Assembly: GCA_038049695.1 (NCBI GenBank)
Contig: CP142461.1
Span: forward strand, 38,334,501 to 38,398,500
DNA length: 64,000 bases
Reading direction: 5' to 3'
Origin: Cinnamomum chago
Lineage: Eukaryota > Streptophyta > Magnoliopsida > Laurales > Lauraceae
Shown here piece by piece: positions 51,869 through 62,778 of the stretch (positions are counted from its first letter, which is position 1; the number at the start of each line of letters is the position of its first letter). A program made the position numbers and the translations under genes. A model generated the notes under the pieces. The model had not been told where the DNA came from and ran no database searches. It was given only the letters and a program-made list of their open reading frames with translations.

Positions 51869-53250
51869 CTATTTTGGGTCTAAGCCAGGCATTTCAGCAT
51901 GAGACCATGCAGAACAATCAACGAACTCACGAAGAAAAGAGATATACTCGGGAAACTCGTCATCCTTTATATTCTTGCTTATGAATACTGGACGCGGGTT
52001 ATCTGGTGTTCCCAAGTCTATCTTTTGAACAGGATCTTCTGTTGGAAGGTTCGAAGGTGGTTCCTCCACAATATTTTCGGAGGCTTCAAACTCAACGAAA
52101 CCTTTTGGAGTTTCAAGGACATTTTCAGGCCAAGGCTTTGTTTCTGACCATGGGTCTTTAGGATCGGTGATCTTCTCAAGGCTTGCTATGAGGTGATCCC
52201 AATCGCCTGTTGAAACTGGGTCGAAGTAGGGTACTTCTTTTGGAGATGACGGTTCTTCTGGGTCAGAATGCCACATGTCTTTATCACTAGACAATTCCTC
52301 TTCATCATCAGAGAAATCGTACGAATTGGTAGAGCTTCCTGGATCCTTGACGGGCGACTCTTCAAAGAGATATTCAGGGAGATTGGTGTCTTCAAGGACA
52401 TGAGATGTTGAGGCTTGGTCGGAAAATCGACTCCTCAGCATTTGTGTCAACTGTCTCATGGGAGCGTCGGGATCATACCCCAACCCATGTGAAGATCTTT
52501 CTACATGACCGTAGAGTCTCCAATCTTCTAGTTGACTTTTGGTTAAGGCGGGCTCCAATGGTGTCAGAATACCGCGACCTTGCACTAGACCGACTGGGCT
52601 TTGAGTGTCATAACCCATTGTCTTCATAATAGCTTGTGCCATAGGATTATATAGAAATAGTTGAGGCATACCTTCCTTTTGGAAAGGTTCAAGTATGGAA
52701 TTTGAAGAAGCTTCTGATTTGTGGAAAAAGATTGGCTTCTCTTCTGCTGAAGTTGCAGGAACAACAAAGGAAGCAGGCGTAGGATCTTTTATGTCAGCAG
52801 GCTTCTCAATTGGAGGTGCAGGCTTCTCAATTAGAGGTAGAGCAGGCTGAACTTGCTGAGTGTCAGCTTGGCTTGACAATATGTCATCTTCTGGCTCTGA
52901 CTCTGAATCCGTGTCTTGCATGATAGACACGAAGGAGACAGCAAGCTTGCCCCCAAACTTTTGCTTTGGTTGTTATGACCAAAGGCTTTGAAGATTTGAG
53001 GGAGACAACGAAGGGAGATGGATCTCTCTCTTTAGATTTACCGAAAGGTTTGTTTTCTTCCGATGATTGCCAAGGAGCCTTGCCTTTATCTTTCGGAAGA
53101 TTTTCAGCAAAGGGTGTTTTTCTTCCTCCTTTTCTTCTTTTTCATCTTTGTACATCTGAGCATCTGCAAAATGAACTTCTTTGCCTTTGAATGGCTTTTT
53201 GTGTGCAAACACTCGATGTATCGAGCTGTAGTTGCCAATGAACTTGATGC
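51869..53250 (-). pseudogene. Tat-B G-patch and acidic linker segment
   Basis: This part of the polyprotein lies between protease and RT. It includes a charged spacer (MYKDEKEEKEEE), an acidic Ser/Glu-rich stretch, the G-patch-like MKTMGYDTQSPVGLVQGRGI (about 52630-52571) and the linker to RT. Compared with Tat-A, the second Gly of GLG is changed (GLV), weakening the G-patch. The frame is open from 52930 to 51869, and Glu is present where Tat-A has the stop at 5691. Confidence 0.75.
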
Positions 53251-53251
53251 A

Positions 53252-56200
53252 TTAATGTAGAGTTGAAGGGACGACACCATTGTCGTGTATCCAGGGGCAT
53301 CCAAGAAGGATGTTATAGCATGAAGGGGTTCTTATTGCGTACACAGTGACTTCAGAAATAAGATCACCGATTTGCAACTTGAACCAGATTTTGCCGATAA
53401 GCCTTTCAGCGCTCCCATCGTACCCAAAGATGGATACAGACGTGTGACTCAGCTTGATAGGTGGGATGCCTAGCTCTTCAAGCGTTGAAGTAGAGATGAG
53501 GTTGAGTGCAGAACCTGGATCGATCTGGACTCTGTGTATCAACATTTCTTTGATGTACCCTAGGAAGTATAGGGGTCGGTTGTGCTTTTTCTCGCCTAGC
53601 AGGAGATCATCCTTACCGAAGGCGATAGTTGCACTTGCTGCTTTTTTGTACCAAGAGGCATTCAATGCCTGATCCCTCGATTTTCTTCTTTTCTCCCTTT
53701 GAGGGAGTATTCGATTTTTTGACCCCTATAGTCCATTTCAATTTGTAGGACTTGTGGGGCATGGTTGTCAACATCCGCATTTAGCCTTTGCAGTTTTGAA
53801 ATGAGATTATCAGGAGTGTGTGGAGACATTTGTAATAAGTTAAGGATGTGCAGTCGTGCAGGTATGTGTTTGAAGTGCTCAATCAAGTTGTACTTGAAAG
53901 CCTCCTTCAAGCCTGCATGTTCATTATTGTTGCCACTTGGGGCGTTTGCAACATCTTTTCCCGAAGGATTTACATAAAAAGAGGAAGAAGTTTGGTTGTA
54001 ATTTTTGTGGTAATCTTGGCCAGAATGGGTACCTCTACCAACTTCAAGAGCTTCTTGAGAAGGGTCTTCATTTGGAAGATTGTCCTTGAGATCCAAGGGC
54101 CGATCCTTCTCATTTCTAGAAATGTGTCTGCAACAAAGTCACCATCTCAGTGATTGCGTTACATGGAGCATTTTTCGGGAACAAGTCCTGAACAGCATCC
54201 AACAACTTTTCTCCTTCATTGAGTAATTTTTCGGCCAGACGTCTCCTATGAGGTCAGGTATCTGGGACCAACTGACCAGGTCTCCATCGGCTGAAGTTTC
54301 TTCAGGATGATCGGTCGGAAGGGCTGTGAGTTGCGACGTCACGGTTTCAGGGGACGAAGGCTGAGAAGGTGTTATCTCAGTGGAAGTCACCCGAGAAAAT
54401 GTAGCTCCGGAAGATATACTATCAAGTGTAGTCGGAGAGTACTTGTCTTCAGTAGAGGCTGCTTCAGAGGCGATATCAACCTGAGATATCGGATCGCACG
54501 TTGCCCTGATGGGAGATTCCCCTAGAGTGGACTGTTGGGAGTCGAACTCATCATCGAATGTGAGAGGATCTTCTACCCAGCAGTTTTCTTCATTTTCAGG
54601 AGTTGAGGGAGGAGGTGCCTGTTGAACTTCCGGTTTCGAATTTTTATCGCGAAGATCTTGCTCTTGTCCTAAGGCAAGGCGCTGCAAGATCCTCGCATGC
54701 CCTTCAAGATCAGGCATGGGAGCCAAATCTTCTTCTTCGCTTTCCACTTGTGGTTCAACACGATTAGGTTCCATTTGAGCGTTGAAGGGTGGTGAGTCAA
54801 CAGGATTTTCTTGAACAGGTTCTCGGTCTCCATCATCGAACCAGAATCCTTGTTGCTGATATAGGTTATAACAGATTACCGGCATAAGGTGAGATTCGGG
54901 AACCCATTCTTCATCGGAGAGATATTCTCCTGTTTCAAGGGATTCCTCCCACTCGTCGGTGTCACTGACGGTGTCACTGGACTCGTATCCATCCATGGAG
55001 AATCCAATCACCGAATTGCAAGACTATGATGCCCCTTGAGCAGTTTCATTTCTGAATTGAGGTGGCATGAAATCACCAAGGGTGAATTTTCTTTCCACCT
55101 TTGAAGCCTTGGATTCTTCCGTTGCCCCAGCGAAGCAGTGGAAGAGGTCTCTGCCTTTTCCAGGATTTCTTGCTTTGATTGAGCTTTCTCCTGCTGTTTG
55201 AGCTTGCGGAGTTGTCTCTTGGCTTGCCTTCGCTGTTGGGCAGTAGGCTTTGTTTTGACGATCTCCCAATTTTCATCTTCAAGGAGATCGGGATGCACAC
55301 ATATAGGTTGTCTATCAGGTGTTGGATAAGGGACCAACTCTTGGGACGTCTGGGTCATTTTTATCACCTTAAAGGAAGTAGTGGTCTTCTTCTTTGGTGA
55401 TTTTGAAGTTTGTCTATACGACACCATGTTGACAGAGGCAGATCCATAGTTTTTGTCAAAGGTGATGACTCCGTTTTTCCACATCTCGTTGATCTTTTCT
55501 CTCACAACAAAGCATTGATTGAGAGGATGCGAGATCATCTGGTGGTAGGGACAATACCGAGAATCGTTGGTTTTGCCAACATCTCCCGGTCTTTTGGGCT
55601 TAGGTAAGGTGAGTTTACCATTTGCTACGAGAGCCTCGAAGATTTCTTCAACATCTTCATCGAATGGGTATTTCTTTTCTACTCATTCTTTGAAAGCATC
55701 AAAGGGTTCAGGCTTCTTACCTGCAGCTTTGTTTTCAGCTTTCTTTGGCTGTTGAGGAGTTGACTTAGTTTGCACATTAAGAACCTCATTTTTCTTTGTC
55801 TTTGAGGTCGTAATGGTAGTCGACTCTTTTTTTGATGACTGCGACTGTTAAGGTCTTTGATCACCGTTTTAGCCTCCATGGAAGCTTCTAGGAGTTCTCC
55901 CAGGTTCTTTGATTTGTTGTCGATAATCATGGAGCGGATCCTTGCTCTCATGTTGTTACGACAGATGTCGACAAGTGACGCTTGTGGCAACACATCTGAG
56001 CACTTGTACGTCATCGCCTTCCACTTGTGAATGAAGTCGTAAGTTGACTCATTCTCTCCCTGTTTTAGGCTGCAGAGATGTGCCATTGTAACAGGATGAT
56101 CCTCACCTTAGAAGTGGGTTAGGGAGACGTCTCTAGCATGGTCCAATTTTGGATGGAGTCCTCTGGCAAAGTGGAATACCAATCGAAGGTCGTACCTTTT

Positions 56201-56544
56201 AGGGTACTTGCAAAGAGAATGATCTTGAGGGCATCTTGATCCGCGATAACTCCCGTCAGTATCTTGAAGTGGATGACGTGCTGTCTAGCTGAACCTTTCC
56301 CCGTATATGTTTGGAGGGTAGGTTGCTTGAATTTTGCAAGAAACGAGACCGAGTCCATCCATAAGGGATATGGTGGCTTGATCCCATGCTCCTTCAGTGT
56401 ATCCTCTTGTCTTGCTTTGGCGAGGATATCGTCAACGTCCTTTTTGGTAAGGGCGCGGGACTCACTGTTTTCTGCATTTTCCTCGTTATCTGGAGGAGGT
56501 TGGCTGTTTTCTTGGCACTGAAAAGAGAGAAGAAGATTTTCCAT
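53252..56544 (-). pseudogene. Tat-B gag-protease region
   Basis: It starts at ATG 56544 (MENLLLSFQCQENSQPP), the start codon lost in Tat-A. Gag core: FDWYSTLPEDSIQNW (56544-56119), FIHKWKAMTYKCSD (56086-55679). Then CPYHQMISHPLNQC around 55560-55520, an acidic linker (55011-54139) and the protease with IDPGSALNLI (53665-53252). At least five frameshifts plus stops separate the pieces, so the element is long dead. The order and spacing match Tat-A closely, including GTHSGQDYHKNY (54096-53662). Confidence 0.87.
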
Positions 56545-56568
56545 CAGAGCCTCAATCCTCTGCTGACC

Positions 56569-57755
56569 TTACTCCAATTGCTGGATGCGTGCGGTCGTTT
56601 CATCAGGAGGTGGATTGCGAGGTTGCTCAGAGTTTGTAGCCATGACATTCATCCTCCGTGATTCGAATGAAGAGATCGTTCTGGTGACTGAGCTGGGGCT
56701 CATTCTTGAAGAGCTTGAGGAAGGATTACTCCGTTGTCCTTGGCTTGAAGGAGTAGAAGATTCTTCCAGATGTCTTCGTGTCCGGGAGACGTTGCGAGTC
56801 ACCGGCCGTCGGACATGAAGTTTAGTTGCTGACTTCTGACGTCTTCTGGTTTTGCCAACCATATGGACAGTAGCAACTTGGTCGGGTCTTTCTTTTTCGA
56901 CCCATTTTTGGGAGACTTGGAGGGTAGGGTGCTGGGTCCTTTGCTTCTCTAGTCTCTTTTGTCGATACGACATGCGGCGACGTATGCTACAGGCAATTTG
57001 AGCTTTTGTCAGCTCTGGCTGGGCTTTAGCGATGAAGGATGTACTCCCTCGAGCGCAACAGCCGAGCCTATCTTCTTTGAAGCTGGGCATAGAAAGGATT
57101 TGGACTCGGTCCTTCGACTGTCGTAGCAAAGCTTTGAATTTTGAGAGCTTGGCCCCCATTGAGATAAAGGTTCGAACTGCTGGAGTGCAGGCCTTGGAAG
57201 GTTCTTACAGAGGCCTGGTGATGTATGATTTGATTTTTGGCTTGTAGTAACAAGCCGGCTCATGATGGGTTGACTTCTTTGTCAGGCAAGAGACTGGTTT
57301 CTCCTCCTTCATGTATGCAAGATGATAGAACAAGTTTTCTTTGAGAGGAGCCAGGTATGCTGGCCTTGCAGATGTTCGGGACCTCCTTTGTTTTGGCGAA
57401 GGTCTTGGGGACCAAGTCTTAGGGTAGACCCAGTTCTCTGCAGGTTGAGGATTCGTGGGGTTGCCACGGGCTTCAAGCTTCTTCGCGTTTGCCCTTGGTG
57501 TCATGGCAGTGACACGTTGCGGAGCAATCTTCTGGTTCTTAGTAGGTGCAATTTCCTCTACGGGAAGTGGGAACGGTCCAGCGACCCGAAGATGATAGTC
57601 CGGGGAATAGAGGTTGACCCGGTGTTCTGAGATTTGCCGATGGAGGTGACGCTTTGGCAGCTAGCAGGGCGCTTATGAGTGCGCTTGTTCTGCTTCTCTT
57701 GGAGCATGAGCTGGTACGTGTTCTCATCGAAAGTGATGGTTAATGAAGCTGCCAT
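56569..57755 (-). pseudogene. Tat-B ORF1
   Basis: It is the counterpart of Tat-A ORF1, starting at ATG 57755 (MAASLTITFDENTYQL). One frameshift lies between 57558 and 57504, and one stop lies near 57205. The C-terminal 196 codons (57159-56569) are intact and end RIQQLE-TAA exactly as in Tat-A. The next ATG (gag) is 25 nt further on, in the same frame as the end of ORF1. Confidence 0.78.
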
Positions 57756-59020
57756 TGTTAGTTTTTGGAAAATTTCTCAAACAAGACCATGTCCATTAGT
57801 AATCACAAGAATATAATGATCATAAATGGGAAAGAACTATGCTTTTGTCTTTTCAAATCGCTCGAGGGAACATGGCCTAGTCCAAGCGAGGTGAAGAAGG
57901 CAAAAAGCCATAGAGGATACAATTGTTCTGAATGCAAGTAAAGGAGTCTTAGAACGAGCATTCCCGTGACTGCTAGAAGCAATTGTGGACCTTAATTCAA
58001 ATTACCGAGAAACGAGGCTCACTTGAGGTAAGATGATATAAGGCTGGAGATACAAATGTGTTGGTCGCGAATACAGTAGACCTGGAAGGGCGTACTAGCA
58101 CAGCTAGGCAGAAATGTTGCAAATCGCATCCTTGGAATAGACACGAGATGAGATTTTTGAAAGGTCAAAATCGGATTCATAAAAGAGAGCAAATGGTGTT
58201 CTAATCCGAACGCAAGCTACAACCGATTTCCGCGAGCTTTTATCCAAAAGGGAATGAACCAAGATTTCTCAGATGTAAACCCAAAAATGACAATTTTTTT
58301 TAAAGTCTTTTTTTTAATTTTTTTTGAAAATTTTTGTTTTTTTTTTAAAGAAACACAAAGGTTTTCAATTCGGTCTTATGTAACCTTAGTAGATAGAAGC
58401 CCCCAGGTAAGGGTAGGATTACTTAATGAACCCATTTGGAGGACCCTTGCCTCGAACAGCCTAGCTGCCTCCACACTCTGGACAAGGCTTTTCTTAGATC
58501 CACTTCGGTCAAAGAACGCAATTGGTGCAACCTTAGTGGGTTTTGAAAAAAAAATTTCAATGGATTCATCAAAGAGAACGAACGGTGTTCCAATTCGAAT
58601 AAGGGCTCAAACATTTCTGCGAGCGCTAAATCCGAAAAGGAGGGGACCAAACTTTCTCAAATTTGATTCCAAAAAAGAAAAAAAATTTTGAAGGAGTTTT
58701 TTTTTAAGAGTTTTTTTTTGGAAATCCCTATCGGACTCATCAAAGAGAAAAGATGGCCCATTCCCCGATAAGAACAATAGTTGCGAACATTTCTGTGAGC
58801 TATCAAGTTCAAAGAGGAGAGGATCAAAGTTTCTCAAAATTAAATCCAAAAAAGAGAAATCAGGTTTTTTTTCGAAATGGGAAAGGATGGAAATAAGTTC
58901 AAAGGTAGAAATTTTTGAAAAATCCCATCTCGTGTTTTTTTTTTAGATGCAAGATCCAACATAGGCCACCAACTAGAAAGAAACCTAAGAATTCAAGCAT
59001 TGCGTTCTCAAATGAACTGG
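57756..59020 (-). other. Tat-B 5' leader with diverged repeats
   Basis: This untranslated leader of about 1.27 kb contains three or more diverged units around CATCAAAGAGA...TTTCTGCGAGC...AGGGGACCAAACTTTCTC (about 58170-58290, 58560-58680 and 58735-58860) separated by A/T homopolymers. The segment 57760-58290 matches the Tat-A leader. No gene is seen; ORFs here are fragments of the repeats. Confidence 0.65.
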
Positions 59021-59037
59021 TCCCACCGGGTATGCCA
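59021..59037 (-). other. Tat-B candidate primer binding site
   Basis: Three bases from the 5' LTR, the minus strand reads TGGCATACCCGGTGGGA. It starts with TGG, as needed to pair with a tRNA CCA end. I do not recognise the tRNA. Confidence 0.5.
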
Positions 59038-59040
59038 GCT

Positions 59041-59705
59041 TGATGGACCCGATTTTCCTTCCTTTCCTCTCTCATCCGTCCCCGGGGTCACCGAGAAAAG
59101 GCCGAATGGAGGGAAGAAAAGGGGGGGGGGCGGGAGAAAAAAAAGGTATCAAAATTTTTGTACGGGTTTGCCAGATTTTCTATTCTACTTGGAATTTAGA
59201 AACGGTGATCTGGAGATCCACCTTCGCAAGTAGAAAGGAAATCAACCTTTTTTCTAACTTTCCATTCCACATATATTTAAGAAAAGAGACAGTTTTTCTT
59301 TAATGCCGGTAGAGGCGATTTTGTTTGCCGTGAAAGGAGATTTTGCCGTGAAAGGCGATTTGTGTCGTAGAAGGTGATTTACAAATCTTATTAAAATGAA
59401 AGACAAGAATTGTGATTTTTTTTGTCTCTTAAAGAAAATACAAAATAGAACAGAAAAAGTAAGAAAGGGAATTTGACTTCTCAAGAGGTTGTGGGGTCTC
59501 GTTCAGATCAACGGTTGCAAGTCATGTATGGACTTCGCCATCGTCCTTCAGATGAGAACACTTGATGCTTTGATTCTTTGGCTTGACTTGGACTTTAGTT
59601 TTTTAGAGGATAAGGACCAAGGGAAGGTCCTATACCCAATAAAAAACGAAGAGACAGGCTGAAAAGCCGCGTCTTGCCCATGTTGAATAGGAGAAGAGAA
59701 GGCTT
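59041..59705 (-). repeat. Tat-B 5' LTR, visible part
   Basis: The U5-side 665 bp begin TGATGGACCC on the + strand (CCATCA end of the LTR). They match the last part of the solo LTR 19538-22101 in reverse complement, including mini-hairpins near 59306-59375. The remaining LTR lies beyond the T5 insertion, outside the window. Confidence 0.85.
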
Positions 59706-61491
59706 TGTTAGGTATTTTGTTTTTGCAATTTGGTGGATGCATTTGCATATTGGCATCATTTGAATTCACACACATGCATTGATTTAAAATATCTTGAAAT
59801 CTAGTTTTACCCATGCATAGCTTTTAAGTTTTGGAAAAGCTTTTGTTTTATGCATGTTTTGGTTTTAAACTTGGATGCATTGGTTTTAGAACCCAAAACT
59901 CTTTTGAAAACCTAATTCATTGTGCATTATATTTGGAAAATCATCTTGTGAATTTAGGTTTGAGCTTTGCATACTTTCAACCCAAAAAGAATCATTTGTG
60001 TATGCATTTTCATTTGAAAAGAGTTGTATTCAAATCAAGCTAGCCTTTGGTTTTAATCTTGTAAATCTCTTTAGGCTTTGTGTTTCTCATGTTTTTAAAC
60101 ATCTTAGTATGTCTTAAAACATGTTATTTAAGCTTGATTTAGTGGCCCAAAGATCCACCAAAGAAAAACTTTGAAAAGAGAAAAAGTTGGATTTTTGGCC
60201 CCAGGGACTCGCCCGGCAGTGTCGCCGGTCGACCGAGCCCTGTGTCTCGGTCGACCGAGGACACTGCAGGGCCCCTGTACAGTTTCTGAACTGTAAGCCT
60301 CCAACGGTCAGAAATATGACCGTTGTGTATTCCCGGTCGACCGAGACCTCTTTGCCGGTCGACCGAGGACTAGCCGTTGGACACTTTTTGGCTATAAAGT
60401 CCATTCATTTCCAACCTTTTTGAAGGCTTGAACCATGAACCTTTGAGAGCATTTTGGAGCCAAAGAAAGGGGAAGAAGTTGGAAAGGCTAGGGGGCCATT
60501 TGGAAATCAAATACATGAGTTCTTAAAAAGGTACACTTTACTTGTATTTTGATTTTCATTAAAATGAAATCCATGCATGCTTAAATCTTTGTTTTTCACT
60601 TATGCATGATTTCAAGAGTTGTTTTGCAAACTCATTATCTTCATTGGTATATTAGAATGGTTTGCAATCACTCTCACCTAAATCACATGTGTTCTTAGAC
60701 TTTTATATTCATACAACATGTTTTAGATCATTTCTTCAAGTTGTGTGAATCTTTCATGTGATTAGTATTTTTCTCTTCAATCATCATTTTATAAGCTTTG
60801 TTTTTAAAATGCATCATGCATTCATTTAGGAGCTTCATTGTAGAATTTGATTGAAGTAAAGCATCCATACACTTGTGCACACACTTTAGCTTGTTTTTAG
60901 TGTATGTTTGTAATTTGGAATTTCACTTTCCTATTAGCCTATTAAGAGGCAATTCCATTGAGCTTAAATTGTAATCTCTTAGAGTGATCTTTTGTAAAGA
61001 CACTTTCTTAGAGAAATCTTGATTTGTAAAGGTTATTGCTTAGCCTAAGAAAAGCATCTTGTAAGGTTATTGCTTAGCCTAAGAAAAGCATTTTGTAAAG
61101 GTTATTGCTTAGCCTCTAAAAGCACATTGATAGGTTATTGCTTAGCCTTGAAAAGCATCTTGTAAAGGTTGTTGTTGAGCCTTAGAAAAACAACATTGTA
61201 TAGGTTATTGCTTAGCCTTTGAAAAAGCATAAATAGTGGAAATCCGGTGGGGTGTTGGATTCACAAGCCGGTAGTGGACGTAGGCATTGAGGCCGAACCA
61301 CTATAAACATTGGTGTTGTGGTGCTTGCTATTGTGGTGATTGTTTTATTAGCTTCCGCATATTGTATGGTTAATCATCACATTTGACTAGTTTAGTTTAA
61401 GAAGTTAAAATTGGTCTAAATTGGTCACAATTGTAGCTCACCCTATTCACCCCCCCCCCCCCTCTAGGGTTAGGATCCTCGTGGACTTTCA
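59706..61491 (+). repeat. T5 5' LTR
   Basis: It runs from TGTTAGGTATTTTG to GGACTTTCA. Promoter module at 60220-60399; five to six GGTTATTGCTTAGCC repeats at 61025-61225; poly-C run of about 12 at 61451-61462; TTAGGATCC near the end. Confidence 0.92.
60220..60399 (+). promoter_or_regulatory. T5 U3 promoter module
   Basis: GCCGGTCGACCGAG and CTCGGTCGACCGAG near 60223-60260, TCCAACGGTC with TGACCGTT (about 60301-60325), CCCGGTCGACCGAG and GCCGGTCGACCGAG, GCCGTTGGA (about 60373), CTATAAAG (60392-60399). The order is the same as in T1. Confidence 0.7.
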
Positions 61492-61493
61492 AT

Positions 61494-61505
61494 TGGTATC
61501 AGAGC
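61494..61505 (+). other. T5 primer binding site, tRNA-iMet
   Basis: TGGTATCAGAGC lies two bases after the LTR end CTTTCA. Confidence 0.95.
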
Positions 61506-61591
61506 CAAGTGCTCTATCCCTTAGGATCAAGTGTTTGGAACTCTTGATTAGGTGTAAAAACCTAGAGTTAAAACCCTAGAGTTGTCCTTAT

Positions 61592-62778
61592 ATGAAAATC
61601 ATTAGAATGGACTCCACTATGCTAGACCTTGTAGATTCTTCTAGACCCCTCATTCTTCCATCTTATGGAGATTCAAAAATTGAAATTAAAGAATCTCAAC
61701 TTGAATTAAAAGAAGAAGAATATGATGAACTTGAAGCCTATGAGGAATTGTACACATGGTCCTTAGAGGTTTCCAAGAAAAATAAAAGATTAAAAGAAGA
61801 TTCTATAAGGCTAAACCAAGAATTAGACTCTTCTAAAAATGAACTTAGAGAAAAAGATGAATTTATAAATTGTGTAGAATCTAAGTTCATGATCTCTTTA
61901 AATAATCTATCTAACATTCAAGATGAACTAAAAGAATTAAAGATGGATTATGATAATGTCAATAAGGAAAATTTAATTCTAAGAGATCAAATAAAAAGGC
62001 AAGACAAAGACTTTAACAATTTAGAAGCCAAGTTGACTAAAAGTAAGTTAAAAACCCAAGAGCTTGGATCTAATGTTGTTAATGAACTAAAGCTTGAATT
62101 AAAACTTGCCAATGAAGAGCTAAGCAAATATAAGGAAATTGAAAATGAACTTTCAAAAGTCAAACATGAAAATTCAATCCTTATAACCAAAGTCACTCAA
62201 CTTGAAGGATATAAAACAAAGTATGAGTGCAAGTTTACCCAAAGTGAAGAAAGACTTGAAAAATTATTTAAATTGGGTAAACCTCATGGAGATAGGACGG
62301 GTATTGGATTCAATAGGAATATGTCTTATGACTCTAAATTCACCAACACTTTTGTGAAAGGTGAGTCCTCTTTCTCTAGCACTCTTCCTCCCTTGCCCAA
62401 ATCAAAATGTAATTATTGTGGCATTGAAGGGCATTTTACATTTGAGTGCAAACTAAGGAAAAGAAGCTATGTGTCTAAACCCATCTTTGAACTCAAGAAA
62501 GTAAAATCAAACTTGAAGGGTAAGACACTAAAAACAAAGGAAGACTCCATAAAGCTTAAACAAGTTAAACCAATTAACAAGGAGTCTCCAAAAACAGATT
62601 CTAAAAAGGTTAAACAAGTCAAACCAAGTTTAAAAGAATCTATTAACAAAAAGCTTCTCAACCTACCTCCCTTAAGTCAAAACATGAAAGAACTTTTGAA
62701 GAAAATTACTAAGTTAAATCTAAATTTCAAAAGTCAAAGAAAGGGAGAAAATAAGAAGAAAAGAAATTTGAAGCAATC
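61592..62778 (+). pseudogene. T5 gag-derived protein, truncated by T6
   Basis: It starts at ATG 61592 (MKIIRMDSTMLDLVDSSRPL) and is open for 395 codons without a stop until the T6 insertion; the frame then reads 9 codons of LTR. Features: coiled coil with one full 49-residue repeat and a shortened second, RLEKLFKLGKPHGDRTGIGF, CCHC knuckle CNYCGIEGHFTFEC, Lys-rich tail. Compared with T3 it lacks about 50 coiled-coil residues and the last about 80 residues. It is homologous to the Gag part of Cop-C as described for T3. As no nonsense codon is present, the protein was probably functional when T6 landed. Confidence 0.85.

Noticed and set aside
58254..58849. ORFs on both strands in the Tat-B leader
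   Set aside because: They fall in diverged leader repeats and homopolymers, do not match Tat-A ORFs, and lie upstream of ORF1.
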